A DNA stretch of 64,000 nt from Gymnopus androsaceus JB14 (taxonomy: Eukaryota; Basidiomycota; Agaricomycetes; Agaricales; Omphalotaceae), in contig ML769397.1 in assembly GCA_009733575.1 (NCBI GenBank), forward strand, positions 124,001 to 188,000. The letters run 5' to 3'. Shown here piece after piece: positions 37,695 to 48,654 of the stretch. The notes below the pieces were generated by a model. That model saw only the letters and a list, made by a program, of their open reading frames with translations. It had not been told where the DNA came from and did not search any database. How positions within the stretch are numbered: position 1 is the stretch's first letter; every line of letters begins with the position of its first letter. Position numbers and translations under genes: made by a program.

Positions 37695-38181
37695 ATGTCA
37701 TACTCATCCATCTCAACGATAGATCCCCCAGTTTTGCAAGCCCCAGTGACAAGGTTAGCATATCAAACCAATGTTATATTTCCAGTTAACGGAAACGCTT
37801 CGATTAGGGATGAAGCAAATACCACTCTATCAGAAATCCAATCGATGGAGACGAGCTATAGTTCCATCTGCAATCAAGCTCTAGAGACCATCTCTGCGTT
37901 TCTATCATATCCAGATCTGGATCCTACAGTTGGTGAACGTCGTGAGTCGTCCTTCCGACCGCATTTATGCCCCCACTTATTTGAAGAGCGTAGTTCGGAT
38001 CTTACTACCAAAAATATTGAAGCAAAAAGACAAAATTTTGGCCTTGATATCTCAAGCGCAAGATACCCTTGACTCTGACAGCACCGATGCCAATACGGAT
38101 GACGACGATGATAATATGGATCCACAAACTATCGCAGAATACGAGCAGACTGTGAACGAGTTTACCACGATGACACAATGA
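37695..38181 (+). CDS. Hypothetical protein, helical with acidic tail
   Basis: I do not recognise this gene. It starts MSYSSISTIDPPVLQAPVTR and is open to about 37940 (LDPTVGERR). It continues in a second frame (NVVSRPSDRIYAPTYLKSVV, LKQKDKILALISQAQDTLDS, DANTDDDDDNMDPQTIAEYE) to a TGA at 38179-38181. The join needs an intron or a one-base shift near 37940. The protein would be about 160 residues, mostly helical, with an Asp-rich stretch. It converges with the Utp8/NOL11-like gene. Confidence 0.5.
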
Positions 38182-38221
38182 GCTCAATCAGCAGCTCGAG
38201 TTGCTGACGAAAGTGGTGAGG

Positions 38222-40996
38222 TTAAAGGACTGATACGGCCAGGGAGACGAAGCAGAGTAGAGCAAGTCTAGAGTATATGTATTTTATGAATGTATGTACC
38301 CAAACTGCAGATCTCACAACGTTAGCTCCTCCAAGCTGATAAAGACCGACCATCCCCGCCTGCTCATGAAGAAGCTTTTTCCGCTGCCTCCAATCCGCAA
38401 CCGGCACTTTTACACCTTCGCTAATATCCTTGGCCTCTTTCGCAGCCTTGGCTTGCGCCCTGACGAAGAGATCCAGGGGTCCACGAAGTTGCTCTGTCTG
38501 TTCAATATGTTTGATCTCGGGGTCAATCTGCAACTGGATCTTTTTGAGTATGCGATGAGCAGACGGGGTTTGGATGAGGTTTATAAAGGAGGTATCGAGG
38601 AGAGATTGAAGGAACGTGGTAATCTATGAAATAGTCAGTAAAGAGTGGAAGGTAGAGCAAGAGCGAGAGCAATCACCTGCAGCATAGACGGGACCTCACT
38701 ACTAGTACTATCCGGCTTCAAGACCAATATCCCATACTCGTTTTTCTTCATCATCTTGCTCGAAGGAAGCAAACGTAAATCACGACCAGCCCATTGACCT
38801 ATCCAGTTGTCCAACACTTCCAGTAAACAAACAACGTCGTCAACGTCTGAGAAATATCGCCGGAACGCCGCTCGGAGAGGAATGGCGGAAAAGTTGTAGC
38901 GGAGGAAAAGGTTGAGGAAAGCTCGTAGCGTTGGTGGCTCGTCCATGCTTGGAGATGAATCGACCTGCATCGCATTACTAGAAGTAGTGCGACGATGTCG
39001 TGCCAGGATGAAGCATAGGCACTCGACGATATCAACCTCCTGTAAATCCGTAACATGCGTTAAAGCCAGGGTTATCGATTTCTAGTACGAAGATTAGTGC
39101 TAGAAGAAAAAAAACGTTTGACACGAGCGACGCACCCAGTCATTACGTAGTCGCAAGACCGCCAAAAGACCAACTTCAACCATACCCGCACTTACAGTTT
39201 TCTTCTCCAAGAGATGCTGGACAATCTGGGAAGAATAAGGCGTGTTCGATGGCTTGGAAGGTTGGAGGACGATGTTCAAAACTTCCTTAGTGAAATTATA
39301 CCCATAAATCGGGGACGATTCCTGCTGAAAAAAGTCTGAATAAAATACGAACAAGAGGAAATGTAAGAAGAGTACATTTTTATCTTTCGAAGGAGATGCT
39401 GAATCTTCCTCCTTTACTTGACGCTTTTCCCATTCGAAAAACGCGGTATTAGCATTTTGAGGTTGATTACGATCCATAGCAGATCGCATTTCATTCAACA
39501 CTTTTGTTCTCTCCGTATCATGCGGAGTAGTCGCGCTATCTCCATTAACAGCCAACCACGGTGTCGCTGCAGCTGCTCGACCGATAGCATTCGCAATGCT
39601 TGAAGTTGGAGGTACGTTTATCGGTACAGCCCAAACGCCAGAACTGTTTGTGGCAGCCGAGTGACTTTGTGATTTACGGCGCTCGGAAGAGGCAGGAGAG
39701 AGGAGGAGGAGGACGGTGGAAGAAGACAAGGCGTCAACCAGCGTTAGCGATACTTTGTCACCGGAGATGTTCGATGGAAGGGGTAATGTACGTGAGGCCA
39801 GTAGGACGGAGAAGGATAGGTCCCAAAGGAGTAGAACAATTTCCCGGTTAAAGGCTGGGCCTGTCAAGCCTCCGAGCAAGGCATGAGAGGACCCAAGAGA
39901 AACCACAGAGCTCTCGGCGCTGCTCGACGTGATGAATGATAGGGAGGATAGCCGAATAGTATCCAGCAGGTTTAGGTATAGTGAATCGTCCGTAGCCTTA
40001 AGCTCGAAAGGCGACCAAGTCCCATTTTTAACTGTTTTTCAATCAATCAGCTCAAGCCTAATTTATACACGCATTAGACTCACGAAGAATGCTAAAACAG
40101 CCCGAAGTGCTGCAGGAGATATCACAGAATGTCTAAGGAATGTCAGTGAGACGCAACTTGTAAAGAGACAAACTAACCTCTGGCTTTATAGCTAACTCGA
40201 TATCACCAAGCTCGTGGAATTGATCCTCCGAATCTACCGCCAAAACCTGTATTCGAAGGCTTCCACTTGATGAAAAAAGTAAAACCACAATAGCACCTGT
40301 GGAAGGTGTTGACCGAGGAGGTAGGAATGTGCAGTTTTTTCGGGAAAACACAAAGACTTTCAAGACTTGACTTTTCGAGGAATGCGTTGCCTGAACTTGG
40401 AGATCGGCGTGAAGTACGGTCACGTCACCTTGGGACGATGTAATAAGCACACGAGAGGGCAGCTCTTCAGAGATGTATAGTCCGGAAACTGCATGCGGAA
40501 GCTACCTTGGAATCCGTAAACCGATGAAAGTAAAATTGTATGCAATTGAACGTACTGTGACGGCTTTTTTCTTCTGTACAGCGCGGTCTGCAACGGAGCT
40601 TGACAGGTTCTCTTTCCACATCCATACTGTGCGATCATATTCATCTTCAGAAGAAATACCTGCATAAGTCGTGCAAATATGGTCTGCGCCTTGTAGCTCG
40701 CTAAGAGTGACCGATGGACAAGAAAAAGCTGTAGTAGGGCCCAAAGTATGTGAGATTACGGGGTGCAAAGTGGATAGCTGCAGAATAATTAATTAGGAAA
40801 AAAAACAATGTTTGAAGAAAAAATTCCAACGGACATCGAGAACATGGATTCCGTCCCCTTGAGCAGCAACAGTAACATATCCTTCCGAGATTCCACCAGC
40901 TTTGTGATGCGAAGCAAATATGCTTGCCGATTTGGAGGTCTTTTTGGTGGTCGAATAGCTAGATAACACGAAAGGCTCCCCTACCGAGGCCTCCAT
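38222..40996 (-). CDS. Utp8/NOL11-like nucleolar protein (UtpA complex)
   Basis: It starts MEASVGEPFVLSSYSTTKKT (40996) and has a beta-propeller-like N-terminal half (GYVTVAAQGDGIHVLDV, YDRTVWMWKENL, VLITSSQGDVTVLHADLQ). A helical C-terminal half follows: YFSDVDDVVCLLEVLDNWIG, LQSLLDTSFINLIQTPSAHR and EQLRGPLDLFVRAQAKAAKE. The order (propeller, a LLxxLxxW block, a LLDxxF block, then GPLDxx) resembles NOL11/Utp8, which promote pre-rRNA transcription and early 18S processing. The end reads PVADWRQRKKLLHEQAGMVG, then LYQL. Removing one G near 38335 would give the ending EELTL with a stop at 38314. Introns separate most blocks. The family call is inference from layout. Confidence 0.55.
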
Positions 40997-42635
40997 CAAA
41001 GTTGAGAGCAAGAAAAAATAATATTCAACGGGGCCGGCGGCCCGCTACCATTTTTCTCATGCAATCTTCCCAGCCGGATGCATCCGCGGAAGCAAAATTT
41101 CCCCGTTGAACGTACTTCGATATCATGATGCTGCAAACGCTGCAAACAAGGATAATAACAGGAGATAACGGGCAAACCCCTTGATGGTCCAGAAGCCCAA
41201 AGTTGCTAGTCACCTGGTCACGGACCGTCACACCGCTCCTTGAAGCTGAAGCTGAAGAGTTTTGACTCCAATGAGGGGCTCAGTCAGACCAACTCAGATG
41301 CATATGAGAGTCGTTTAAAGTCGTGTACCTACTATATATACTGAGTACTCCGAGTTCCGAAAAATTCCTTTGTGACTCCTGATATCCGACGCTTTGACAT
41401 GAGTTTTGTCCTGGTTCTTGGCGGCTCCAGTCTCTTCAGCTTTCCAAGCATTCGAGTCTGTTTCTTTTGGCCCTCCTTTACTACTAGGAACCATGCACTG
41501 TTTCGGGATCACTCGTAGCATGCTGAGCGGCGCGCGACTGTCCAGCGACTGCCGCGGAACCAGTCCATCGTGAACTTGAATGTCGTGCTTAACGTGGCTT
41601 ACTGGTTTCTTAACAAGGATCATCGGACTTGCCTTTTTAGGAGATTTTCTCGGAAACCCTCAGAACCAGGGTTTCGGCGACCACTGACAACCTGCTTGCT
41701 GAATTCACTTATGACGACTACAGTGAGGTGATCTTCTACTTGTCAAGATGGAATTGGGTGTTTAGCATTGAATATTTATCATGCATTACTGAGGCGGGGA
41801 AGAGCACATGTGCCAAGGCTAGATGTGTACTATGTCGCTAGTCGTTCGAATTGTCGAGGTACTGTAGATTCTGTAGAAGGAAGGATTACACAGGTGGTCC
41901 AAGTGCTGAATGCCGGTTCTGGCATAGCATCCGGTGTTGAGTATCTGTATAATTTATAATTATACAGAATCAGAATACAATCCATTTGAAATATATATAT
42001 TCCCTGTAAAGAACGAATAAATAAAAGCCAAACGTACTAAATTTAGAGTCAAACCCACGCTGGATGATAGGTTTTGTGTCTGTCTTTAGTACACGCTATC
42101 GCTGAACGTGCAAGGTCTCGGAAGGAGTATTTTATGGGAAGAAGCTGGCCAATAAAATAACGATAACGTCGATACTCCCGATTGTGCTTTTGCCTTTCGT
42201 GGCACATCTGTATCTGCATCCCTTCTGGAATCTAGATTAAGCGATCTGGACCTTTGAACCAAAAAGAAAGTTGAGTGAAGTTTAAAGACATGTGCACTCC
42301 CGCTAGACTCCCGCCGTATGTACTCCCGTGGATAATACCAAATAAGCGTATCAACATCAAGTTGGAGCCAATCCCCTGTTCTATATGAATAGCAAAGCAG
42401 AAGCTACCAAACTAGTAACTGCGAGATACGAGCGATACAATGTACAACGTACTAACTATACATAGAAATCAGATCATCATGTGTAGATACAAGTGACAAA
42501 AAGTACAACATTTGACAAAGTGCGAACAAGCACCCAACTCCTTAGTCCATCGAGTCTATTCCATTCAGTTTCCCAGTAAACAATCAGAATCCGGATCAGG
42601 TCTACAAACCATCTCATCTCATCTCTTATCAACAC
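40997..42635. other. Gene-poor intergenic region
   Basis: Open frames at 41315-41623 (minus) and 41768-41959 (plus) have no recognisable motif. The last part, 41950-42635, is AT-rich. No repeat boundaries or RNA genes are seen. Confidence 0.4.
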
Positions 42636-44443
42636 CTAACTACCCACTGAACCATGGTTCGTCTTCACTTTCTTTGGGTTTGGGCCTTTCGTCGGTAACG
42701 GCGGTGTATCCAGGAGTGCAACAGGTTTATCGTACGTACCAGTATGCGTTGCTGGCTTGTCTTTGTCTAACGGACATTTGACATGCTCCTGGTGACAGCG
42801 CGCGCAGCATGACCTGCCGTTGAGCCGAAAGCACTTTGAATTTGCTCTCGCGCAAGGGAAACAAGATGGTGCTGTGAAAGGAAACCAAAATCTCATGTTG
42901 AGATAAAATCGCGAAAAAAGATGGAAACAGAGACAGCTACTTACAGTTGATTTGGCCCGTTCCTATCAGAATTCCACCACTACTCATCAAGTACAAAGAT
43001 TTTTCGTTCTCTTCATCACTTTCATCATCGATGAAATCTTCATCTTCATCACGCACTTTCCGTTTGCCAACAGTTCCGTGGATGAGATTCGAGGAGAATG
43101 ATGCCAATTGAATGGTAGTATCCAACTGTGTATAAATAAGTCAAAAGAACACATACACACATGACCCGAATACACACCTTTGGGAGCGTCGCCTTGGCGT
43201 GGCGGCTCCGTCCGAACAGATGGCGAAGCCGTACTCGTCTTCGGTAGACGAAGTTGGCTGGTCTGCGGGCCAGGGCGATTCTTTGGAATGAATACCGGAG
43301 GATCACGCGCTGCTGTCGAATGGATTGGCTTGGGATCAGTGGGTGCTTTTCGAGCAACGGAGGCAGTAGTAGCAGCGGTAGTGGCTGTAACAGGAATGGG
43401 CGTCGATGAGGTGCCAGTTGGTTTACGACCAATTAAAGCGGCGGAAGGAGTACCAAGCCGTTCGGGTGCTTTCGGTTCGATAGCTTTCGCAGGTCCCACA
43501 ACAGGCCCATTCTTCGCACCAGTCACAGTCGTTGATCCTCGTGCAGCAGGTGCAATATGAGGAATGGTGGGTGCAGCACTTCCGCCACGCCCACGCTGTC
43601 CAAGGGGCCCATTGCGTCCTGCGGGTCCCCCACGGTTAGGTTTGAGCGCGATTGGTGGTGACTCCGGTGATGTAGCTGTAGGTGACGTCTGATCTTTGGG
43701 GAGTTTTCCATCATCGCATTTCTGATTGGGAAGTAGAGTGGGTCCTGTTGGTGGTGGTGAAGGTGGGTCCACGCAAGTTTCTGGACTGGAAGGGGAGCTT
43801 GTAGTCAAGTCCGATAACGGTGAAGATCGGTCTTCAGAGTCGACTGGATCAAATGCTGGATCGAAGAGATTAAGCGCACTCGGAGGCGGACCCTCTTCGA
43901 TAGGAGGATCGTTAAGAAGGGAATCCCACTCTTCTTCGGTCAAATAATTGAAAGTCTTCGCATTGAGAAGGGCGCGCGCCTCCGAGAGGATCTTTTCTTC
44001 CTCTATCTGTTGGCGCAGTTTTTCCTCCTTCTCCTTGAGTATCCTGATTCGCTCGACTTCGGCCTCCCAGAGTTTCTTGCGCAACTGTGCGGCGCGCCTC
44101 CAACGCTCGGATACCCAGTCTTCGTCCCAAGTCCAGTGAGTGTGTTGCAATAGAAACTGGTCAGCACCGGTGACCGCGTCTTTAATCGCAGAGGGTTCGA
44201 CGTAGGACTTGTCGTTTTTCGTACAGATGCGTACCATGCTGCGATAAGTTGCCTATGCAGGAGTTAAAATGACGTTAGATTAGGGTAATTCCGTCGAATA
44301 CTTACAACAAGTTCAGCGAATTGTTTGGTCCACGCTCGTAGACAAGCGTCGTCCGTTAATACCAGAGCATTCTTTTTGGCTACGTGCTCGACGACCGCTG
44401 AGCCAGCTTGGCTGATCATCGTGGCCATGTTGGGAGACAACAT
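42636..44443 (-). CDS. Coiled-coil, proline-rich protein with C-terminal Zn2Cys6 cluster
   Basis: It starts MLSPNMATMISQAGSAVVEH (44443). After an intron (LVVS to ATYRSMVR) comes a charged coiled coil (RIRILKEKEEKLRQQIEEEK). A long Pro/Ala/Ser/Thr-rich disordered part holds RG motifs (GPLGQRGRGG). Then comes an acidic DEDEDFIDDESDEE segment. The final exon has CFPCARANSKC..CCARCHQEHVKC, spacing C-x2-C-x6-C-x7-C-x2-C-x6-C, a canonical fungal binuclear zinc cluster, followed by KKVKTNHGSVGS. Zn2Cys6 clusters bind DNA and usually sit at the N-terminus; here it is the last domain. A chromatin or transcription role is inferred. Confidence 0.75.
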
Positions 44444-44953
44444 AGCTGGCCAGTACAGAGATGATGGAGGAGAGAGAGGCCGTACAGGGGAGAGGCCGTA
44501 CAAATGATGGAAGTCAGAGGGAGAAAGGCTAACATCACTGTGTTGATTTTATGGCTTGGAAAGATGAACGAATGAAGAAATAAATTGGCGGGATAGGATA
44601 AACGGGTCAAAAAGTGAAAATAATGAATGGTAGAGTTGGACACGTCCAAATAATAAATAACCGGTCGTGGGAGTCCCAAATAACTCCGTGACTCCGAGCC
44701 GAGCGCCTGCCGGCGATGTCACTGATTCACTGATTATCGCTTTACTCTGGTTTGTAGAAGCAGTCGTTCTAGGCGTAAATTTCCATAATCCTATACTTAC
44801 CAACGGTCTGTCGATTCGACCATCTCTACCAATAATCACAGTCACCAGTGATTTAAACTGATACAATAATGACAGGTACCTCGGAATCTACCTCGGAAAG
44901 CACTCCCTGAAACTAGTATTCAAAGCGATCCATAGTCTCCCAAACGAAATTTT
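44444..44953. other. Divergent promoter region with the out-of-frame F-box of the next gene
   Basis: The plus frame at about 44885-44980 reads HSLPNEILCQIFLFVV, a good F-box, but it is one frame away from the long downstream reading frame and has no ATG of its own. The rest is the shared upstream region of two divergent genes. Confidence 0.5.
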
Positions 44954-46324
44954 ATGTCAGATCTTTCTTTTCGTCGTCGTCACGCGCTTCCAGGTGAATA
45001 TTCCTCCAGCGAGCTGGACATCAGTCACTGTTGCTCCCGATGGCGAGAGATCGCTATATCTCTACCCCCACTTTGGTCTTCAATATGTGTACTGGCCTAT
45101 GAGGATCCACAATCCGATGGAGTGCACCTCCTTACCGAGCTTTATCTTCAACGCTCTGGAGATGCGCCATTGGATATATTCCTAAACGTCTCGGAGGCCG
45201 AATCTCTACTGTCCAGATTGTGGCCTCACGCTCATCGCTGGCGCAGTGCCCACCTCGTCCCATTCAACATCGCCCTACTTGATGTAAATCGAACCCACAT
45301 CTTGGACCTCCCCATCATGGAGTCTCTCAGCCTTTCGAGTGCGGAATTTACCGCAGTTCCCGAATGTTCACCAATACCGATATCCAACGCTCCCATTCTG
45401 CGTACATTGTCCCTCGACATGATGAGGTACACATTCGACCAGCTTGTTCTCCCTTGGCATCAAATTCACCATTTAACAATGGAGAACCTAGATGTCAACC
45501 AAATGCACCAGGCTCTACGACTATGCAGTAACGCCGTTACAGCGACTTTTTTACGTTGCGCAAACGACTTTTCGTACCGTGATCCCATCGAATACACCTC
45601 TGGCGACCTTTCAAAGCTTTCCATTGGCGCCGACCGTCGATGTGAAACGCTCGGTCCAGACATCACGCACTGTTTTTATCCCGCCCTCACCACGTTCACT
45701 CTTATTAGCGGCTCTCAGGAGTTCTCCTTCTCACATGGGATCATACCCAACCTCACCTCACTAATCATACGCTCGAACTCACATATTTCTTCCCTTACTC
45801 TACACGGTATCTCTTATAATTCGAAACAGCTCATAGAACTGCTTCAAGCGGTTTCTCCGTCACTCACGAAACTCGATCTGTGCGATGTGGAACATCGGGC
45901 TTGGAACTTTCTCCAAATGGAAACCTGGCTAATCAAAGCGATGATTTGGTCCGACGTTCCTGCGCTCGTAGGCCCCATTTCAGCCATCTCAGAGTCAGGA
46001 ACTTATACCCTCCCTGGGCATTTGCTTCCTCACCTGAGGGAATTTGGTATCAGGCTTCCTGGTATAAGACGGGAGATTCCACTTGATCGAGAAAAAATTG
46101 GGGTGCTGTTGAGGATGATCGAATCGAGGTGCTCGAGTTCAATACCTTTGATGGGGCCTTCTTCTACTAGTACTTCCCAGAGTGTCCAGTCAAATCTGAC
46201 TGGTGTGGGCAAGGTCTTGGAAAGGCTGCATCTCGGAAGACTTTGGTCAGCGCGTATGCCCCTGGACTTTGAGGAACGACTTCGGATGCTTCAGTCTGCC
46301 GGTTTGGAAATCACCGCGTTGTAG
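44954..46324 (+). CDS. F-box/LRR-like protein
   Basis: A single long open frame with SSSELDISHCCSRWREIAIS and LPPLWSSI, the second half of an agaricomycete F-box-like domain (the S..CS.WR..A...P.LW pattern). Irregular leucine-rich repeats follow (LPIMESLSLSSAEF, LRTLSLDMM, IHHLTMENLD, SLTKLDLCDVEHR), ending LERLHLGRLWS and LEITAL. The first F-box helix (LPNEILCQIF) is upstream in another frame, so the true start is before 44954 and a one-base shift lies near 44960-44985. The product is a likely SCF substrate adaptor. No introns are needed downstream. Confidence 0.7.
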   Translation: MSDLSFRRRHALPGEYSSSELDISHCCSRWREIAISLPPLWSSICVLAYEDPQSDGVHLLTELYLQRSGDAPLDIFLNVSEAESLLSRLWPHAHRWRSAHLVPFNIALLDVNRTHILDLPIMESLSLSSAEFTAVPECSPIPISNAPILRTLSLDMMRYTFDQLVLPWHQIHHLTMENLDVNQMHQALRLCSNAVTATFLRCANDFSYRDPIEYTSGDLSKLSIGADRRCETLGPDITHCFYPALTTFTLISGSQEFSFSHGIIPNLTSLIIRSNSHISSLTLHGISYNSKQLIELLQAVSPSLTKLDLCDVEHRAWNFLQMETWLIKAMIWSDVPALVGPISAISESGTYTLPGHLLPHLREFGIRLPGIRREIPLDREKIGVLLRMIESRCSSSIPLMGPSSTSTSQSVQSNLTGVGKVLERLHLGRLWSARMPLDFEERLRMLQSAGLEITAL

Positions 46325-47745
46325 TACCGCAGTGAACGGAGCCGTTTACTTAGATATTCCTAATTCTAGAAGGAAGGTACATGTACCTATTTTAAACGGC
46401 AATGATAATCCGAGAGCTGGCGCTGAGAGTCGTTTAGTTTATCGCTTTCTTGGTCGTCGTCGGATGATCCACGGATAGCGTACGCGTGGGTCTCTCAAAC
46501 CACCGTATTATCGCATCGTAACCCTTGGCTGTAGCCCTTGCAGCCCTGCTCAGCCCATCCGACCCGACACTTCGAATTTTGTTTCGCCAGGTTGGCTCAG
46601 GTTGGACAGGGTTAGACTCAGCTTTCGAACTCGCCTCTCTTTGGACACCGGATACGTTTATACACTTCATAACTACCCTTTTCCTCTGTTTTTTTCTGTC
46701 TTCCATCCTTTTAGGCAACAGTTAACCCCAGGTACTGTTTACTACAGCGCATATGAGTGCATAAGGCAAAAATAAGGCGTGCGTGCCGCTATCTAATATT
46801 TACATTCAAATATTGATATAACCCGGGTAGGTTATAACAACCTTCTGAATTACATTAATATTCCGGTTCTCGCGAATATATACCTCTTTATACCTTGTGG
46901 CGGTTTCTCCTAGCAGTGATGTTTTGTTTTTGAGCTCTGTATATAATATTATGTCAACTGTCAATGAACCACACAGAAACTGTCTCCCGATATTCTACAT
47001 GAATATCGTCCGACTGCGACGTCTCGCCGTTTCAAAATGACTGATTGTATTAAAATTCGGATTCACGGATTCAAGGAAGACTAATAGTAAGCATCACCAG
47101 GAGGCACTCTTTTATTCGATCTTTACTTATCTTGAACCAAAAAGTTTGTGCACCAATGGATGAAGATTTTGTTGAGATTTTGCTTGGTTTTCTTTAGTTG
47201 ATATCGATATTTCGACACCTGTCTCCTTGTCAAAATGAAGTAGAACGTTCGAGTTCAGATCCAGACACTTTCACCACTGCAAAACTGCGGTCTAGGCTTC
47301 CATATAATGACCCATGCCTTTTCATACCGGCCAATTTTCCGATGAGCACCGAGTTCGCAAAAAAAATAAGATAATGAAAGTGCAGCAATACCAGACAAGT
47401 AAATGGGTTTACTGCCTCTTGGAAGGTCCTCCAGCTCGAGCCTTTCTTCATCGAACTGCGATTCACACTGAAGCTTTCGGGCTTGGGAAATATGATTTTT
47501 GAGAAAATATCTTTGGCCCCGACAGAGTCTGAGACTCTGAACTCATGAGCTTGTAGGAGCTCGTTGGTCGGAATGGCATCGTTCGGTACTACAATTAATG
47601 CTACCATTCATCTAGTCATTCACTGGACAAGTACTTTAAAATGTAGTAACGCTTAAAAGATCATCGGAGTATCTGGCAAGCTACCTTGGCAGAGCTCGGA
47701 TTTGCACAACAAAACTTTACACAATTGAAAGAAATGATTTACATG
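46325..47745. other. Intergenic with one unassigned minus frame
   Basis: The minus frame 47230-47607 (125 codons, starting MVALIVVPNDAIPTNELLQA) is intact but matches nothing I know. The rest is AT-rich and without signal. Confidence 0.35.
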
Positions 47746-47827
47746 TGCCCCATGGCTGAGTTGGTTACAGCGTCCGACTGTTAGTTATTCAATCGGAAGG
47801 TCGAGAGTTCGAGCCTCTCTGGGGCAG
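47746..47827 (+). tRNA. tRNA-Asn (GUU) with an 8-nt intron
   Basis: The acceptor TGCCCCA pairs with TGGGGCA. The D stem is GCTG/CAGC. The anticodon stem TCCGA/TCGGA encloses CT-GTT-A, an intron at 47784-47791, and A. The T arm is GAGAG-TTCGAGC-CTCTC. The intron lies one base after the anticodon. A run of T follows at about 47852, suitable for Pol III termination. Confidence 0.88.
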
Positions 47828-47964
47828 ATAATCAATATCCATTTTGTTGACTTTTTTTTTCTTTCAACAGGGAAAAGTTCAATAATAATAAAAGTACAAC
47901 ATAACGCGTAGGTAGCAACCTTGACCCCTAATTCATAGTCACCAATGAATCGATTATAGCGCCC

Positions 47965-48654
47965 TCACATCCGCGAAAGCCAATACAACGTCACCACCAC
48001 TGTTATAAACGCAAGAAAGACCAGGTGCAACACCGTAACCATCCTCGGGCCTTCCACAATTTCCCCAACCACCTCCATCCCATTCCTCATGACCGTCGTC
48101 ACAAACGCACCAGGCACTCCTCCTCCACGAACAACTTGTCGAACGACATTGGCATCCTGCCCGACGATAACCCAGCCTTTATACTTGTTCAAGCTGTGCT
48201 CGTTCTCGCCCTTGTTCTGACGTGTGGTAGGAGTATAAAAGATACCACTGTGGTATTTCCCCTTGGAATCTTCGCAAGTGCGTTGAATTTCGGAAGGAGA
48301 GACGTCTGCAGCAGCGTAGATAGATGCCATTGGAATAGGAAAGTCGAAATCGCGCTCCTGACCATCATCGAAGAGAGCCGGAAGGCGCTTTGTGAGTATA
48401 ATAGGCTTTCGGTCCTGCCCCTCGACTCTGGGAGAGTTGTTTCGGAATGGCGAGACGAGAGAAGACGGTTTGGAAGGAGATGGAGAGGGCGTTTTGAGGA
48501 AGGTGCCTGTTGCGATACATTAGTTCTAGACTTCCAGTGGACTTCAAGGCAGCAGAAAGTAGTGCTCACCACTACACTCCTTCCGTTTATGTCCCTCCAT
48601 CGGAGAACCGCAGCTTCGACAATGAGGCTTCTTACGCGTACCAGTGGACTGCAT
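47965..48654 (-). CDS. Zinc-knuckle, tail-anchored membrane protein
   Basis: It starts MQSTGTRKKPHCRSCGSPME (48654) and continues GHKRKECSG. The pattern C-x2-C...H..C resembles a small zinc knuckle. An intron of about 60 nt follows within ECS-G-T. The middle is Ser/Pro-rich (TPSPSPSKPSS). The conserved C-terminal part reads MASIYAAADVSPSEIQRTCE, GWVIVGQDANVVRQVV and GAFVTTVMRNGMEVVGE, with a final helix VTVLHLVFLAFITVVVTLYW and SRM, a typical tail anchor. I recognise the architecture from other mushrooms but know no function. Confidence 0.65.
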
